A DNA stretch of 40,375 nucleotides from Perkinsus chesapeaki (taxonomy: Eukaryota > Perkinsozoa > Perkinsida > Perkinsidae). Of the stretch, positions 30,236 through 40,375 are shown in pieces (positions within the stretch are counted from its first letter, which is position 1; each line of letters begins with the position of its first letter). The translations under genes and the position numbers were made by a program. The stretch covers positions 1 through 40,375 of the forward strand of contig JAAPAO010000314.1 in assembly GCA_013115145.1 (NCBI GenBank), read 5' to 3'. The notes beneath the pieces were generated by a model. That model made no database searches. It worked only from the letters and a program-made list of their open reading frames with translations, and had not been told where the DNA came from.

Positions 30236-33200
30236 ATGGTCCCCAGTCGGCATCAGGCAGCATCCGCGCCATCATCGTCCTCATCAAAGATTCGAATCCA
30301 GCCGGGCCGCCGCGTCCAGGTGGTGGGGGAGCGTTGCTGCCGCCTTCGGCACCGTCGCCTGTCATGTACTCTTGGGCTTCTGGCATTTTGTTTGGGTTTG
30401 TCAGGGACGAACTTCGGATCCGGCGCTGCTGCATCCCCACTATAATGAGGGGCCCGCAGCAGCATCGTCTTCGTCTGCTACTGGCGCTGCTCCATCGACC
30501 TTCGTCAGAGAGATATACCGAGTTCAACCACAAGATCCCGCTAAGCCCGACATGGCGGCAATCAGGTAGGATGCGCAGCTCTAACGCACGTAAGTCGTGC
30601 CGCCGTGAAAATATCTGTATTTTTAGGCAAGTCGCCGGCGTGTACTGGGGCACATCCCTTGTTGTTGACCTCAATGGCCTAGTTCCGTCCAGCTTTGATG
30701 AGTTACTACAACTTGTATGATTGGATAGCATTGTCTGCCCCACCGGTGATATCAGTTACGTGACTTGGCCCTCCAAGCGAGAGATAAAAGATGTCCAATA
30801 GGCCAGCTTCACCTAACCAACTTAGCGCTTTTCAACTCTCTTGAGCCGGTCAGAGCCTCGGGCCAGCCGTGTCGCATTACTCACTTTGCAGATTCGTACA
30901 GTTACCACAGCAATACGGGAATCTCTTGGACCAGATGAAGAACTCTCGCTTTGTCAGCAGCTCTTTCTGAGGTACGTTCTCAAAGCCTATGTTCACGCTG
31001 TTACTTAGTCTTATCAGCTATCAGTGTTCCCCTAACGAGGGCGTAGAGCTAGAGTCCATGTGCTTGAGTATATCAGTTGAAGTCATCTTACCGACGGGAA
31101 CGGGCCTCAGAGCTGTGGTAGGCGGCGCACTCTACTTCCAATAATAGGTTTATCCTTCCTTTCAGAGCCGCCTTACTCCTGAGGAACTGTTGGATGCTTC
31201 CCGCATAAAATCTGAAATGAGTAAGATGCTTCCGGCTTATAGTCGTTACTAAACGGTAACAGTATTATCAGATACTCCCGGTCCGGCAAATACCACTGAA
31301 AAAAACGGCGACGCAAGCGCGGTGAGTCCGTTAATATGGCAGGCAGTTCTTCACGATTACTGCCGCGAAATGGAACCATACGCGTACGTGCTCAGAGCAT
31401 CGCCCCCGGTAAGGCACCGTCTGCAGAAGTTGAAGGCGGTCGGGAATCCTGGGTTGACGCGGCCGCACTGGTCGAATGCGATAATTGTCATAAGCGAAGG
31501 TCAGAGTCTTCAACCGATCGGTGATTAAGTTCCCGTTAACAGGTTCATCAACAAAGCGACGGCAGAGTTGGTGGAGAAGTTTAACAAGTTTAACTGCTCC
31601 ATGCTAGAAAGTGAGCTTCGGCATATTTCAGTACCAGAAGATGTCTGTGGCAGACGGTTCCTGTGCTACTGTTGATGACTGGCCGATGGTCATTGCGACG
31701 GTTTCCTCCGTAGCGGATTCTCGACAAGAGGCAGAGGATAGAGCAAAACCTGTTACGGTTCGTAGCGCACTGCGAGGATTACAGGGAATCTCGCTGTTCT
31801 CAGCAAAAATCTGCCAAGCGGCGTCGTTCAAAGTCGAAGGGGGAAACCGACAAGGAGGAGGAGCCACCTGTGGAGACAGCTACGCCAGCGATGAAGCGAA
31901 GGACTTCCAACGGAGGGAGGCGGCAGGTTGAGAAGACATCAATGAAATTTCCATTTCGTACCACTCCTTCAGAAAATCACTATCGTCAACGCTACCGATG
32001 CAGTAGAGGATACGGAGCAGGTTGCCGCAAAAGAAGAAGAGCTACCTGTAAGCTATTCCAGATCCATACCAGGTGAGGCTCTCATGTAGGTTATCGAAGA
32101 TGCCACTCCGATAGTAACTACAAATCGTAGGGCAAAGAAATCGGACAAGTCACAATCTCGGCCTAATAGAAACAGCGTAAGTCTGCTTTGGTGAAACCCC
32201 AGTAGCTTGGGAGGCTAGGGAGGTGCCCCACCAATCACTTGAGTCATCGGCCTGTAGGCATCAGGTCGAGACCCTCAGAGTGGTCGCTGAGGCACTAGCA
32301 CGCTGCACAGACTATGTCTGTGCAGTGAGCCCTACCCACACTCCCGTGCCTTCTGGGGCTTCAGTGTTAACGTTCATAACTCATCTGAATCGGCGGCTCG
32401 GCTTGATGGATTCTCATTATTTCGTAATTCAGAGGGCCCAGGAAGCCGATACGCAAGCGTTATTCCTTTCTCTAATTACACCGATAGTGGAACACGCCGC
32501 AAGGATCCTACTGCTCGCCCAAGACCCACCCCCCGAAACAAGTGTGGGAGATGACGTGTTGTGCATACCCGACTCGGTAGGCGACTCACTTCCGCCCATC
32601 ACCCGCGTATGTATGGTTTTAGTGCTTTGAGGAAGAGGTCGCCATCACAGACCTCTTCGAGTTGCTGCGGAAAAGTGACATTTCTGGTCTTCGGTAAGAA
32701 ACATCTCGTAGATCTGTTGCAGCCTTTTCATCCTTTCTATCGTGTTTTATGTTTAGCCTATCAACCGTTGCGTTACGTGGTGTTCGGTCGCTCCTAATTA
32801 ATTATTTCGTCCAGTGAGCTCTCGTTCTTATGTAGGTACATTAAATTCCCACCAAGCCGGTGCCGCCTCACCGTATCGTTCAACCAAGACCACTTGGAGT
32901 CCTTCGTTGATATGCTAGCTAAATTCCGAAACATCTCCCACCTTGATTTCGGCGCCATTGGGACCGCTGCCGCTGACTCGAAGATTCATTCTTGGTCAGT
33001 CTAGCTTCGACTGTATATCTCAGTTCTGACGGTCTTCCACTAGTCTTTGCGTCTAGCGTAAGTGCTTCCCCTCAGGAGGTCCCTTAGCCGTGGCTTCTCC
33101 CATACTGGTGTAACACACCTTGGCCTCAACCAGGAAAGGCTGACGCCATCTGTGAGAACTTTTTGTCAAGGCTTTGCTCGTACGCAGTGTTTTTGCTTAG

Positions 33201-33422
33201 ATGCTGCGGACTATCGAGAACGGTCTTATGAAAACCAGAGCTCGAGGGGAGGCGTTCCGGATTGCTGAAGGCATTCCCCATGATGACTTGGACGAGACCG
33301 CTGAGTAAGTAAAGCTAAGCTGCTCTTACTTGAATAATTCCCCCTCCATCAGACCTTACTATCCGGAGGCTTGGATAGCCCCTTCGGTGGAATCGCCTGC
33401 GGAGGTGAAAACAACATCATAA
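30236..33422 (+). CDS. Nuclear protein with CW-type zinc-finger-like motif, 18 exons
   Basis: Reconstructed from 18 in-phase exons: 30236-30319, 30405-30565, 30627-30714, 30892-30971, 31018-31117, 31166-31220, 31272-31321, 31396-31499, 31543-31642, 31714-31926, 31973-32047, 32090-32176, 32223-32576, 32623-32693, 32836-32994, 33088-33151, 33201-33304 and 33353-33422; 672 aa. Four introns are exactly 46 nt. Residues 231-274 (VECDNCHKRRF...FNCSML...VPED) resemble a CW finger, a reader of methylated histone H3 lysine 4: C234, C237 and C259 fit, but Ser270 sits where the fourth Cys is expected. A basic stretch (KRRRSKSKG, about 300) looks like a nuclear signal. The region at about 55-190 (FDELLQL...LTPEELLDAS) and the C-terminal 200 residues (ISHLDFGAI, VTHLGLNQERL, perhaps leucine-rich repeats) are unassigned. 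The exon chain is solid; exon 1 is the weakest. Confidence 0.7.
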
Positions 33423-33741
33423 TCATCATTGCTCCTTAGTATAGTACAAATGTTTAACTAATCTGCGTCTTATAGTATTAGCTGCTAATTGATTATATAT
33501 CAATGACCTTGCGTTGTTAATTACAATTCGATCCAAGCCGCGAGTCTTGGCCCACAACACATACGCTCTATCACACCGTTCCTGTCTACTGCACTCGTTC
33601 CAGGATGCACTACTCAGCCCGCCAAGCCCACTCTGGTCTTTCGCTAAAGGAAAAACATTTCAAATTTCGTGCATTGCAACGAGCGCGTGACCCCCTAACG
33701 ACATAGTGATTGTGACAAAGAAGTAGTCCGTTTCCAGTTTT
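33423..33741. other. Intergenic, no gene seen
   Basis: Short spacer with the 3' UTR of the CW-like gene and the upstream region of the START gene. Confidence 0.45.
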
Positions 33742-35287
33742 ATGTCTGTAAGTGATTTGGGCTTCGCAAGCTGGTGCTCCGCCACCTTCGCTTCAGACGA
33801 CGATCAGCTGGAGTTTGGCTCTGCGAACTCTCGTGAGACCACCGCTCCTGTGGCACCGCAAAAACCACTAAAAACTGTCGTGAAACACGGTCAAGAGAAA
33901 ACAGACGAACACGCCGGTCCATCTAGGAAGGCTCCCAACCTACTCCTACAGACGACAATTATATCCTTTATAGTAGTGCTGGCCAGCTCACTCACGTCCG
34001 CTCTACTCGGCCGGTATTGGGATGCTATGTTTGAAGCAGAATTCGGATTAAACAGTTTTATCGAAGTTGAGGTATTCGTCTCCGGCGCACCTGTCTTACG
34101 CATAGGTGTGGTTTGGGCCTTCCCATTAGCGCTGGCATTAGCGTTTTATTGGAAAGCCAAACCTGGAGCAGCGACAACCGCAAAGCCGGCGACTGTTCAG
34201 CAGTCGCCCGCAGTAGGGGAGACGGGCAAAGTCGACTACGAGTTACCAGAAGGGGCGTCGCTGATTAAGAGGATAAGGGAGGTGTTGGCACTACCCGATG
34301 CCCGGGAGCCTGGCGCTGACCCAGACGGGTTTTCAACCGTACACACGCAAACTGAGCCGTACTACTGCTACGTGGAGAAGCGTTCGGTGATGGTCGGTGA
34401 TGGCAATGAAGTTGACGCACAATGGATGTCACAATGGCGAATTACTGTTCACATAAAAAACCACAGCGCTTCTGAAGTTTATAATGTTATGGGCGGTAGA
34501 AATGAAAGCGAATGGAATAGCCAATGCACGGGATCGGAGGTGGGCCTAGTTACGGTATGGATAGCGTAACCGCCGACCGTTGCAGTTGATCACCGCGGCT
34601 GAGCAGCGGTTGGAGGATCGAGGCTTAGAGCTAGTACGATGCACGTACGCTGGGGTCCCTTTAACAATCAGCGCCAGAGAAGTGAGTTTGAGGAATCCGC
34701 CGTTCTACGAGGGAAATGTCTGAAATTCAGGTTCTCCAGTTCAGGACGCGTCGTAGAGAAGGTGACAGAAGCCTGTTGGCTTTTACTAGTACCGGTACAG
34801 AAGTGTAAGAATAGGAGTCTGGTTGTTCCAGTTGTCTTTCTCAAGTTTCGATTTCTCCTTCAAACTTGATTAGACATTAATGCAATAGTACGAGCATTAG
34901 CATCAAACATCATGTCTGTTTTGCTCCTTATCTGGCGCTCAATCACTGCCCATGGGCCTACATTACCCCAACCATTTCCTGTATGTCTTTGTGACGCATT
35001 GTTATCCTATATCAAGGTTCGATATACCAGTGAAAGATGGCTACACTAGAGCCCACCAGCACCTTGGTGGATGGCTGATAGAGCCTTTGCCGGGGGATTC
35101 TACAGGAACGATACTGAAGGTTATCTCGTGTGTTGATCCTGGAGGGTAAATCTGCTCTCACTGAAGTCAGACCTGTCGTCGACAAAGCAGATACGTGCCT
35201 GTTTCGATCCTAAACTGGATGGGCTGGCGAGGTGCAGTCGAGCTGTGTACGAGCCTGAACAAATTCCTCGATAAAAACCGTAATTGA
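33742..35287 (+). CDS. Membrane-anchored START-domain lipid-binding protein
   Basis: START domains bind and move sterols or phospholipids between membranes. Five exons: 33742-34539, 34586-34681, 34731-34804, 35017-35145 and 35191-35287; 397 aa. The introns (46, 49, 212 and 45 nt) are GT..AG and in phase. The N-terminal 65 residues are polar. Two hydrophobic segments follow (about 67-90, LLLQTTIISFIVVLASSLTS, and about 118-138, LRIGVVWAFPLALALAFYW), then the START domain at about 165-395: SEWNSQC matches the central EWD region, RTRREGDRSLLAFTSTGTE the following strand pair, and GYTRAHQHLGGWLIEPLPG, CVDPGGYVPVSILNW the conserved C-terminal half with its last amphipathic helix. With both segments membrane-embedded, the domain would face the cytosol beside an organelle membrane. 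The ligand is unknown. Confidence 0.85.
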
Positions 35288-36046
35288 TGGTAGCATTAAA
35301 TGGAAGCAGCTGTTATGTTTGATATTCCTGGGTCGGAGAATTGTGTTCACTTAGTAGTAGTTGAAGAAGGAAGAATAAAAGAATGAGAAGATTTACGCGG
35401 GGATTCCATGATGAGCTCTAAAGGGTACAGAGCTTGTCACAGCCTCGAGTCGAGACCCTCAACAGCCGTCACCCCATGGTTTTCGGTGGATACAGTATTG
35501 ATTCTTGTGGAACCTTCGCTCCTGATAAACATGCATCATAGTTAGCTGCTATCAACAGGTTACATTCCGTTTGTGGGAAACCAATAAATGACACTAAAAT
35601 CGCTACACTGCCCCTATTTTGGTTAATGGGTCGCCTCTAGAGGTTTGCTCGAAGAATCGCATAATTTGAAAACCCGACTAACCGACAAATATTTCCTTTG
35701 CTTTTATCAAAATCGCTATTCATATAGTTGTCAACCATTATCAGTAGTCTGCTGATGAGACCAGCTCCTGTGCGGGACAAATGCAGTCCGGCGTGTCCAG
35801 ATGAATCTACGGGAGCCCCCTCTTCACTAACAAACTCGAGACTTTCACTGTACCAGTACGGTTTCTCGAAAGAATGAGATTAATGTGTACTGGGATAGTT
35901 ACAACGAAGGCTGGCGCAGCCAATCGACTCTGTCTTAGATAGCCGCGGGAGACGCTGGCTCGTCAGAAGAGTCTATGATGTTGTGTTGGAGTATCATTAA
36001 TGCATTACTTTGATACTGAAAGCAGCAAGCGTTGATACAATTACAG
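35288..36046. other. Intergenic between convergent genes
   Basis: The START gene (plus) and the esterase gene (minus) converge here, so this is 3' flank for both. No gene or repeat was recognised. Confidence 0.5.
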
Positions 36047-37141
36047 CTACGTAGAAGTACCAATACCGAGAAAAAACTCAGCTGCCCAACTGGCAGGATC
36101 GAGATCAGATGTTTTGATAACACGATGGGCCCGACCGTGATAAGTACAGTTGGATCTTTGAATACTTACAACTCGCTTCCTTGGTGGGCAAGACCACTCT
36201 ATTTGTTGGGTCCACTGGCTTATGTTTGTAGTGCTAGTAGTAGCCTCACACCCAACTCTTTCAGCCCAGCGTATCATATTCCTATCCACCGCTGGCAGCT
36301 TAGCTCCCGGGAACACATAAGCTCCAAAGTAATAGTTCAGCCTGTCCTTCAGTTTTGGTGGCGGCAGACCATCAAAGGGAACACGTTCATCATCCAGGCA
36401 GTGTATATTGGCCATACTTGTATTGGATCTCCATTGGTAATGTCGAGGATCATGGTAGACCTCATCACATTTTGCAAACGAGCTCTCCGGGTCGTAGTCG
36501 ATAGCCAGTATGCCGTTTAGAGTGACGCCGCTTATAATGACCTTATGACAGAGCAATGTCTGAACCATCATACCTCCATTACTATATCCATAACCGTAGA
36601 TAGGTAACCGTCTACTATTCTCCCGGTAAAGAATCGTTTTGACGTACTCAACATCGTCAATATCCCTTGATGTGCAGCAAGCTCCGGCATCGAAACCAGG
36701 TTTGGTCTTGAAGATAGTTGAGAACATGCCAAATTCGCTCCCACAAGCAGTTAACAGAATAAACCCATATTTATCAGCGACGGCTGAAGTGTTGGATTTT
36801 CTCTCCCAATCTTCACAACTCTGTTTCCAACCACCAAATTGGATGAGTATACCCTTGATTTCAACATTCTTGGGGATGTAACGGTAATAGGAGCGAGTTA
36901 AAGACAACCTGGTCGCCATAACCAAACCCGAACTAATGTATTTTGTTAACTGGGAGAATGAGATCTTCTCGCCGGGGATTGGCTCGTCGTCAAGTCTGCG
37001 GGTGGCGGGCGCTTCAAAGACGGACGGGGGTTCAACTACCAATCTAGCCATACGGACTCTCAGAGTAGTTCTGTAGCTGGACCCTGAACCGCTCTCCTCC
37101 TCATCGATGACGGTGTGGACAACGTGATCCAGTGGCATCAT
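36047..37141 (-). CDS. Alpha/beta-hydrolase esterase, PHB-depolymerase/LpqC-like
   Basis: 364 aa in one uninterrupted exon. Predicted serine esterase: nucleophile elbow G185-Y-S187-N-G189 in IYGYGYSNGGMM; oxyanion-side IQFGGWKQS (about 100) followed by WERKSNTSAVADKYGFILL; acid Asp251 in CLDDERVPFDG, like the HGTxDxxVPY motif of feruloyl esterases and PHB depolymerases; and His339 in HGRAHRV near the C-terminus. The whole triad is visible, so it should be active. No signal peptide follows the chosen ATG (37141), although these enzymes are often secreted, so an upstream exon may exist. Cysteines at 109, 133, 155 and 156 may form disulfides. The substrate could be a polyester, feruloyl or acetyl ester. 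A 5' relic of a second copy lies near 27.2-27.6 kb. Confidence 0.75.
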   Translation of the reverse strand: MMPLDHVVHTVIDEEESGSGSSYRTTLRVRMARLVVEPPSVFEAPATRRLDDEPIPGEKISFSQLTKYISSGLVMATRLSLTRSYYRYIPKNVEIKGILIQFGGWKQSCEDWERKSNTSAVADKYGFILLTACGSEFGMFSTIFKTKPGFDAGACCTSRDIDDVEYVKTILYRENSRRLPIYGYGYSNGGMMVQTLLCHKVIISGVTLNGILAIDYDPESSFAKCDEVYHDPRHYQWRSNTSMANIHCLDDERVPFDGLPPPKLKDRLNYYFGAYVFPGAKLPAVDRNMIRWAERVGCEATTSTTNISQWTQQIEWSCPPRKRVVSIQRSNCTYHGRAHRVIKTSDLDPASWAAEFFLGIGTST

Positions 37142-38320
37142 GCGAAGATAATTCTCATATCTGGTACCTAAAACGATTTTGTAGTTTACGAAATGGTAAG
37201 CAATCGTTAAATGGAGACCATGAAGACTAGCATCCTACTATTGTTAACAGCTGTGACCTGGTAGAGCTCAACTTCGTAGTAAGTGCCTGGGAATACCTCT
37301 GTCCTGAAGGAAGTAATGAGTCAAATCCCTTTACTTGATCCTCCATCTTACCCTGAGCTTTCCTCAACTTTTTGGGTGATAGATTCGGTCGCAGCACGCA
37401 CAACCATCTGGTTCAATAGCGGAAATATGCATTCCTCCCTGAAAAACGGAGACTAATCGGCATGAGAATGCTGGAGCGGAATGTGCGATCTTACTCCGAC
37501 GGATATGGGTCATCTATGTCCTCGAAGCAGTCAAGGGGGACGGGTTTTAGCTGACTGTTGGTTCCTGCTGGCGGGGTTTCCTCACTTCCCATACAGATCG
37601 CCAGAATTGGGCCGACAGTAAGTGCCACATACAACATGATGAGGATAACTATGAGCTGACAAGGTTACGATAACGTTTTCTACTGAGCTTTACTCCTAGA
37701 CTGTTGATGAACACACGAAGACAGGAAAGAACCATAGACTTTACTTTCGAGGAGCACAGCGGGAGATACCGTCTTAGCTATGCACTACACTAAACGTGAT
37801 AAACGCACCATTGCGCTGTCTCCTGTAACTGTCTACGAATGGCACAGTCTTCGAAATTCTTTTCTCATAGTTGTTTTTCTTGCTATAAGAATTGCGCTGG
37901 GATTCCGGTTGCGGGAGGCCGTTGATGACCCGATTTGGGTGTCTTTTCTCACCCTGTCCATAAGGAGAAAATCGAAAAACCGTCAGTGAGTCACCGACCA
38001 TTTTGTGACCGACTCGTACGTGTGCGCTTTCCTGATACTCTGGCTTATCAGGATGCTCTTGGAGCCTGCTACACCCGAGCAGCCATGTGTTCTCTTATGA
38101 GGATATTGGCAATCAATCTGAGGTACTTTCTGAGCTATTCCGTCATAAAAGAGGGCTGCCACGCGAGAGAGCTGCATATGTATGGAGCACAGGCATACAG
38201 TCGCACTGCGACTATCACAGTACGTTCGTTGCCACCATGCGTACCAAGCGAGGATGGACGAAGAATGCTCTGCTAAGTTGACAGTGTTAGCGAAGTGGAT
38301 GACAGTATGTCTCAGAGTCT

Positions 38321-38381
38321 CCCTAGTAGGGGGCCCCAGAATGAATCCGATTCACTTCCCGGCCAGGCCAGGAAGTGAATC
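38321..38381. repeat. Odd palindromes, second cluster
   Basis: CCCTA/TAGGG around G38326. Then 33 nt at 38349-38381 with 16-nt arms (GATTCACTTCC, one mismatch, GGCC) around A38365. A CTGCAG/CTGCAG pair follows directly. Confidence 0.93.
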
Positions 38382-38875
38382 GCTGCAGGACTACTGCAGG
38401 AAGTAAGGATACCGGCGGTGAGGCAAAGACCCGGCTGATATGATAAACCAAGCAAGTGGATTATGGGAGCATCCAACTCGTCATAGTAAAGGCAAGAGTT
38501 AATCTTGAAGAGTAACATCTCAACAGACTCATCTCAGCGCTTATTTGTATCGCTCTGGCATAAATGTTGCGGCTAATAATAGCAATAGCTCACGTCTACT
38601 CCATTACGAGCAACCACATTAGCCATGTTTTCGGTGTTCTTCTGTGGTTCAGAACCGAACTCTGTGACAGACAACAATTTGTGCGAGTCAATGTGCAGCA
38701 ATAGCTAGCTTCTCTAAGAAGCTATGCTTCAGATGCTTGCGGCATGGAGGTTGGGGCCATCGAATAGCTTTACTAAACTTATTTTGATTAGCCTAATTGA
38801 GTGCTCCCGCGTGCCAAGATAGAATCCTTCAAGTCCTATAGATAGAGCTTGTGGTGTCGTAACTTGGGAGCCGTT

Positions 38876-38924
38876 ATTGCGTTTCGGTAGTTGTACACAC
38901 TGTGTACCACTACCGAAACGCAAT
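38876..38924. repeat. 49-nt odd palindrome with 24-nt arms
   Basis: ATTGCGTTTCGGTAGT and GTACACA on the left mirror the right arm around C38900, with one mismatched pair (38892/38908). Outer AGCC/GGCT extend it across a 3-nt gap. A related hairpin, TAGCTTCT/AGAAGCTA around T38715, lies 160 nt upstream. Confidence 0.95.
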
Positions 38925-39505
38925 GGCTCTGTGTACTACACAGGCCCTTGTTTGTATAAGTTAACTGTGCTCGACATATTCGTCCACTTAAACCACCATT
39001 TCACATGACGTGGCGTTACAGTATGATTCAATTTTAGATAGTGTAGAAGCGTTCATCATGTTTGTCCCTTCCAAGATGCGCAGCTGAGGAAGATTCGTTG
39101 CTTTTCTGAGAGATTTGACCGCTATTGTAACACAAGTCAGCTGCTGATATATTTGACGACGCTAATGCGAGTCCTACTACACCTAGCCTGTGGCATATAC
39201 GAAGGTATATTACGCTAGCGTCACTAAGGCACGAATTCAATCAATGCCATTCAGTTATACCAACCCTGACTGGGGTCAAAGGGAGCAGAAATGGCCCGAC
39301 ATAAGCCGAGAGCCGGAATCCACAACACTATTCCATAGTACCGTGGAATAAGTAAACGAAATTTGTATAAGAAAGCGAGCTTGAGATTGCTCTAGCAAGG
39401 GCGATAGTTACGATCTCAAGTTGTTGGGGCATTATAAAGAGGCATAGGAGTAGTTAAAGACGTCATATGCCTTCCAAAGACTCATTTTACGTATTTACGG
39501 GAGGG

Positions 39506-40375
39506 CTAGAAGGTGACGGGTCCAACGGCCCAGAGGAGGTATGTGTAACTCCAACTAGGCCTCCAAAATAGGAGAGTAATCCAAGCAGAAAGGGTCATTC
39601 CGGAGAAGAACTCCCATTTATTAGGAAGGTGATCAGCAGTGGCCGCACTTAAGCCGATCGAGATGCTCGCACCAGCTATCAGGATTGACTGGCTTACTCC
39701 GATTGTACCGTTAGCAGTTATAGTATTATTGGGAGCAGCAGTAATCCCGATTTCACCACTGATGGTACAGTCGATAACGCCATAGATGTCAGGTACGTTG
39801 ACATCGAATGAGATGGAGGCACCGATAGATGCAGCGAAAGACAAAGTCTCATTCGAGTAGTGCACACCACCAGAAGCAGTCAAACAAACCGTAATGGATA
39901 TAGAGACGCCTTCGCCCACTTGCCAAACGACAGCACATCCAGAAGCTCTGACTGTTAAGTCGAGCACGAGATTCTTGTTGTCGGGGCTTAAAGACAGCTT
40001 CAAGGCAAACGCGAGTTCGGCTACACGACCCGGCTTATTAACATCAGGTAGGCGAATCCCTGCACTGATGGCGAAGGTCGCCGCGACGCCTACGTCCAGA
40101 TTAACGAAGATGCAAAACTCATCCTTATTGGTGCTGTTTGCGCATGATGTGGGGTACTGAAATTCAGAGAGAATGACAAGTCTCCGCGGGTAGTCGAGCC
40201 TGTTAAAGTAGGTAGCAGCTGCAGTTCCATCCTCAATAGTGAAATATGGTATAATTTCAGCGGAGCGAAGACGACGTTGAGGCATCCACTTGTCTGCACG
40301 TGGAGATAGACCGGAGTCGGGTGGTATATAGCCGGATAGAAGCTGAGCACGCCAATTTGAGAAATCATCGTCTAC
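39506..40375 (-). CDS. Beta-rich protein of unknown function, N-terminus beyond the right edge
   Basis: Not recognised. The frame ends with a stop at 39506 and stays open upstream through ATG 40285 to the window edge, adding 30 residues (beginning VDDDFSNWRAQLLSGYIPPD), so the real start is probably outside. At least 289 aa are present. The middle (about 60-230 from ATG 40285) is alternating hydrophobic and polar with many Gly, Thr, Ser and Val (AISAGIRLPD, SISITVCLTASGG, ISGEIGITAAP), typical of long beta-sheets as in extracellular or beta-barrel/lipid-binding proteins. Six Cys and two NxT/S sites suggest a secretory route. The aromatic C-terminus (SAWITLLFW...YLLWAVGP) may be a membrane-associated strand or helix. 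No homologue is recalled. Confidence 0.6.
   Translation of the reverse strand, partial: VDDDFSNWRAQLLSGYIPPDSGLSPRADKWMPQRRLRSAEIIPYFTIEDGTAAATYFNRLDYPRRLVILSEFQYPTSCANSTNKDEFCIFVNLDVGVAATFAISAGIRLPDVNKPGRVAELAFALKLSLSPDNKNLVLDLTVRASGCAVVWQVGEGVSISITVCLTASGGVHYSNETLSFAASIGASISFDVNVPDIYGVIDCTISGEIGITAAPNNTITANGTIGVSQSILIAGASISIGLSAATADHLPNKWEFFSGMTLSAWITLLFWRPSWSYTYLLWAVGPVTF

Larger units (their letters stand above)
37142..39505. other. Gene-poor region with dispersed repeat copy and palindromes
   Basis: The first 370 nt, upstream of the esterase, match 27.23-27.56 kb. Short frames at 37774-38001 (both strands) and 38087-38406 (a Cys/His-containing stretch, RCHHAYQARMDEEC) look partly protein-like, but I could not assemble a gene. 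Odd palindromes occur at 38321-38924. Confidence 0.5.

Noticed and set aside
30231-30743. 170-aa minus-strand frame ending in a Pro/Gly-rich stretch
   Set aside because: The plus strand here has a phase-consistent exon chain continuing for 3 kb; the minus frame has no domain and no continuation.
38087-38406. Possible small Cys/His protein (RCHHAYQARMDEEC)
   Set aside because: Partly protein-like, but no start, splice chain or CX9C spacing could be established.
1-40375. Spliced-leader relics upstream of the intronless genes
   Set aside because: I looked for the conserved TTTTGGCTCAAG-type end before the permease and PHD genes and did not see it.

Overview
This is nuclear DNA of a compact, intron-rich unicellular eukaryote. 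Most genes are broken by GT-AG introns of about 40-60 nt, many of exactly 46 nt, so continuous reading frames miss most of them. The genes rebuilt here by joining exons include Mago nashi, the DNA primase small subunit, a longin R-SNARE, a START-domain protein and three MFS transporters. They use the standard code, codon usage is mixed and GC is near 50 %. The small introns, tight packing and long same-strand gene runs suggest an alveolate of the Perkinsus type; this is inference, not proof. No rRNA, tRNA, CRISPR or bacterial operon structure was seen.

Layout. Positions 1-5.0 kb (minus strand): a secreted protein cut by the left edge, a CAMK-like kinase with a long C-terminal region, and a probable mitochondrial CxxC protein. 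Positions 6.2-12.06 kb (plus): Mago nashi, an intronless amino-acid transporter, a zinc-finger/RING protein whose intron carries a 43-bp minisatellite, and a VAMP7-like SNARE. Positions 12.1-16.2 kb: almost gene-free and packed with odd-length palindromes, with one small membrane-protein gene on the minus strand. Positions 16.2-21.7 kb (plus): primase small subunit, an unknown 150-aa ORF almost touching it, and a PHD/extended-PHD protein. Positions 22.3-29.9 kb (plus): a tandem array of three 12-exon MFS transporters with mosaic relationships. Positions 30.2-35.3 kb (plus): an 18-exon CW-finger-like nuclear protein and a membrane-anchored START protein. Positions 36.0-40.4 kb (minus): an esterase of the PHB-depolymerase/LpqC type and a partial beta-rich protein cut by the right edge.

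The genes do not form a pathway. They are housekeeping functions (exon junction complex, replication priming, membrane fusion, chromatin reading, lipid transfer) beside expanding families (MFS, esterase).

The most unusual feature is the 12.4-15.6 kb island. I count at least 20 perfect inverted repeats with arms of 7 nt or more, each centred on a single unpaired base, where chance predicts about 0.2. They are often chained as hexamer-N-antihexamer-N-hexamer with centres exactly 7 nt apart. A second small cluster lies at 38.3-38.9 kb. I do not recognise a described element with this architecture.
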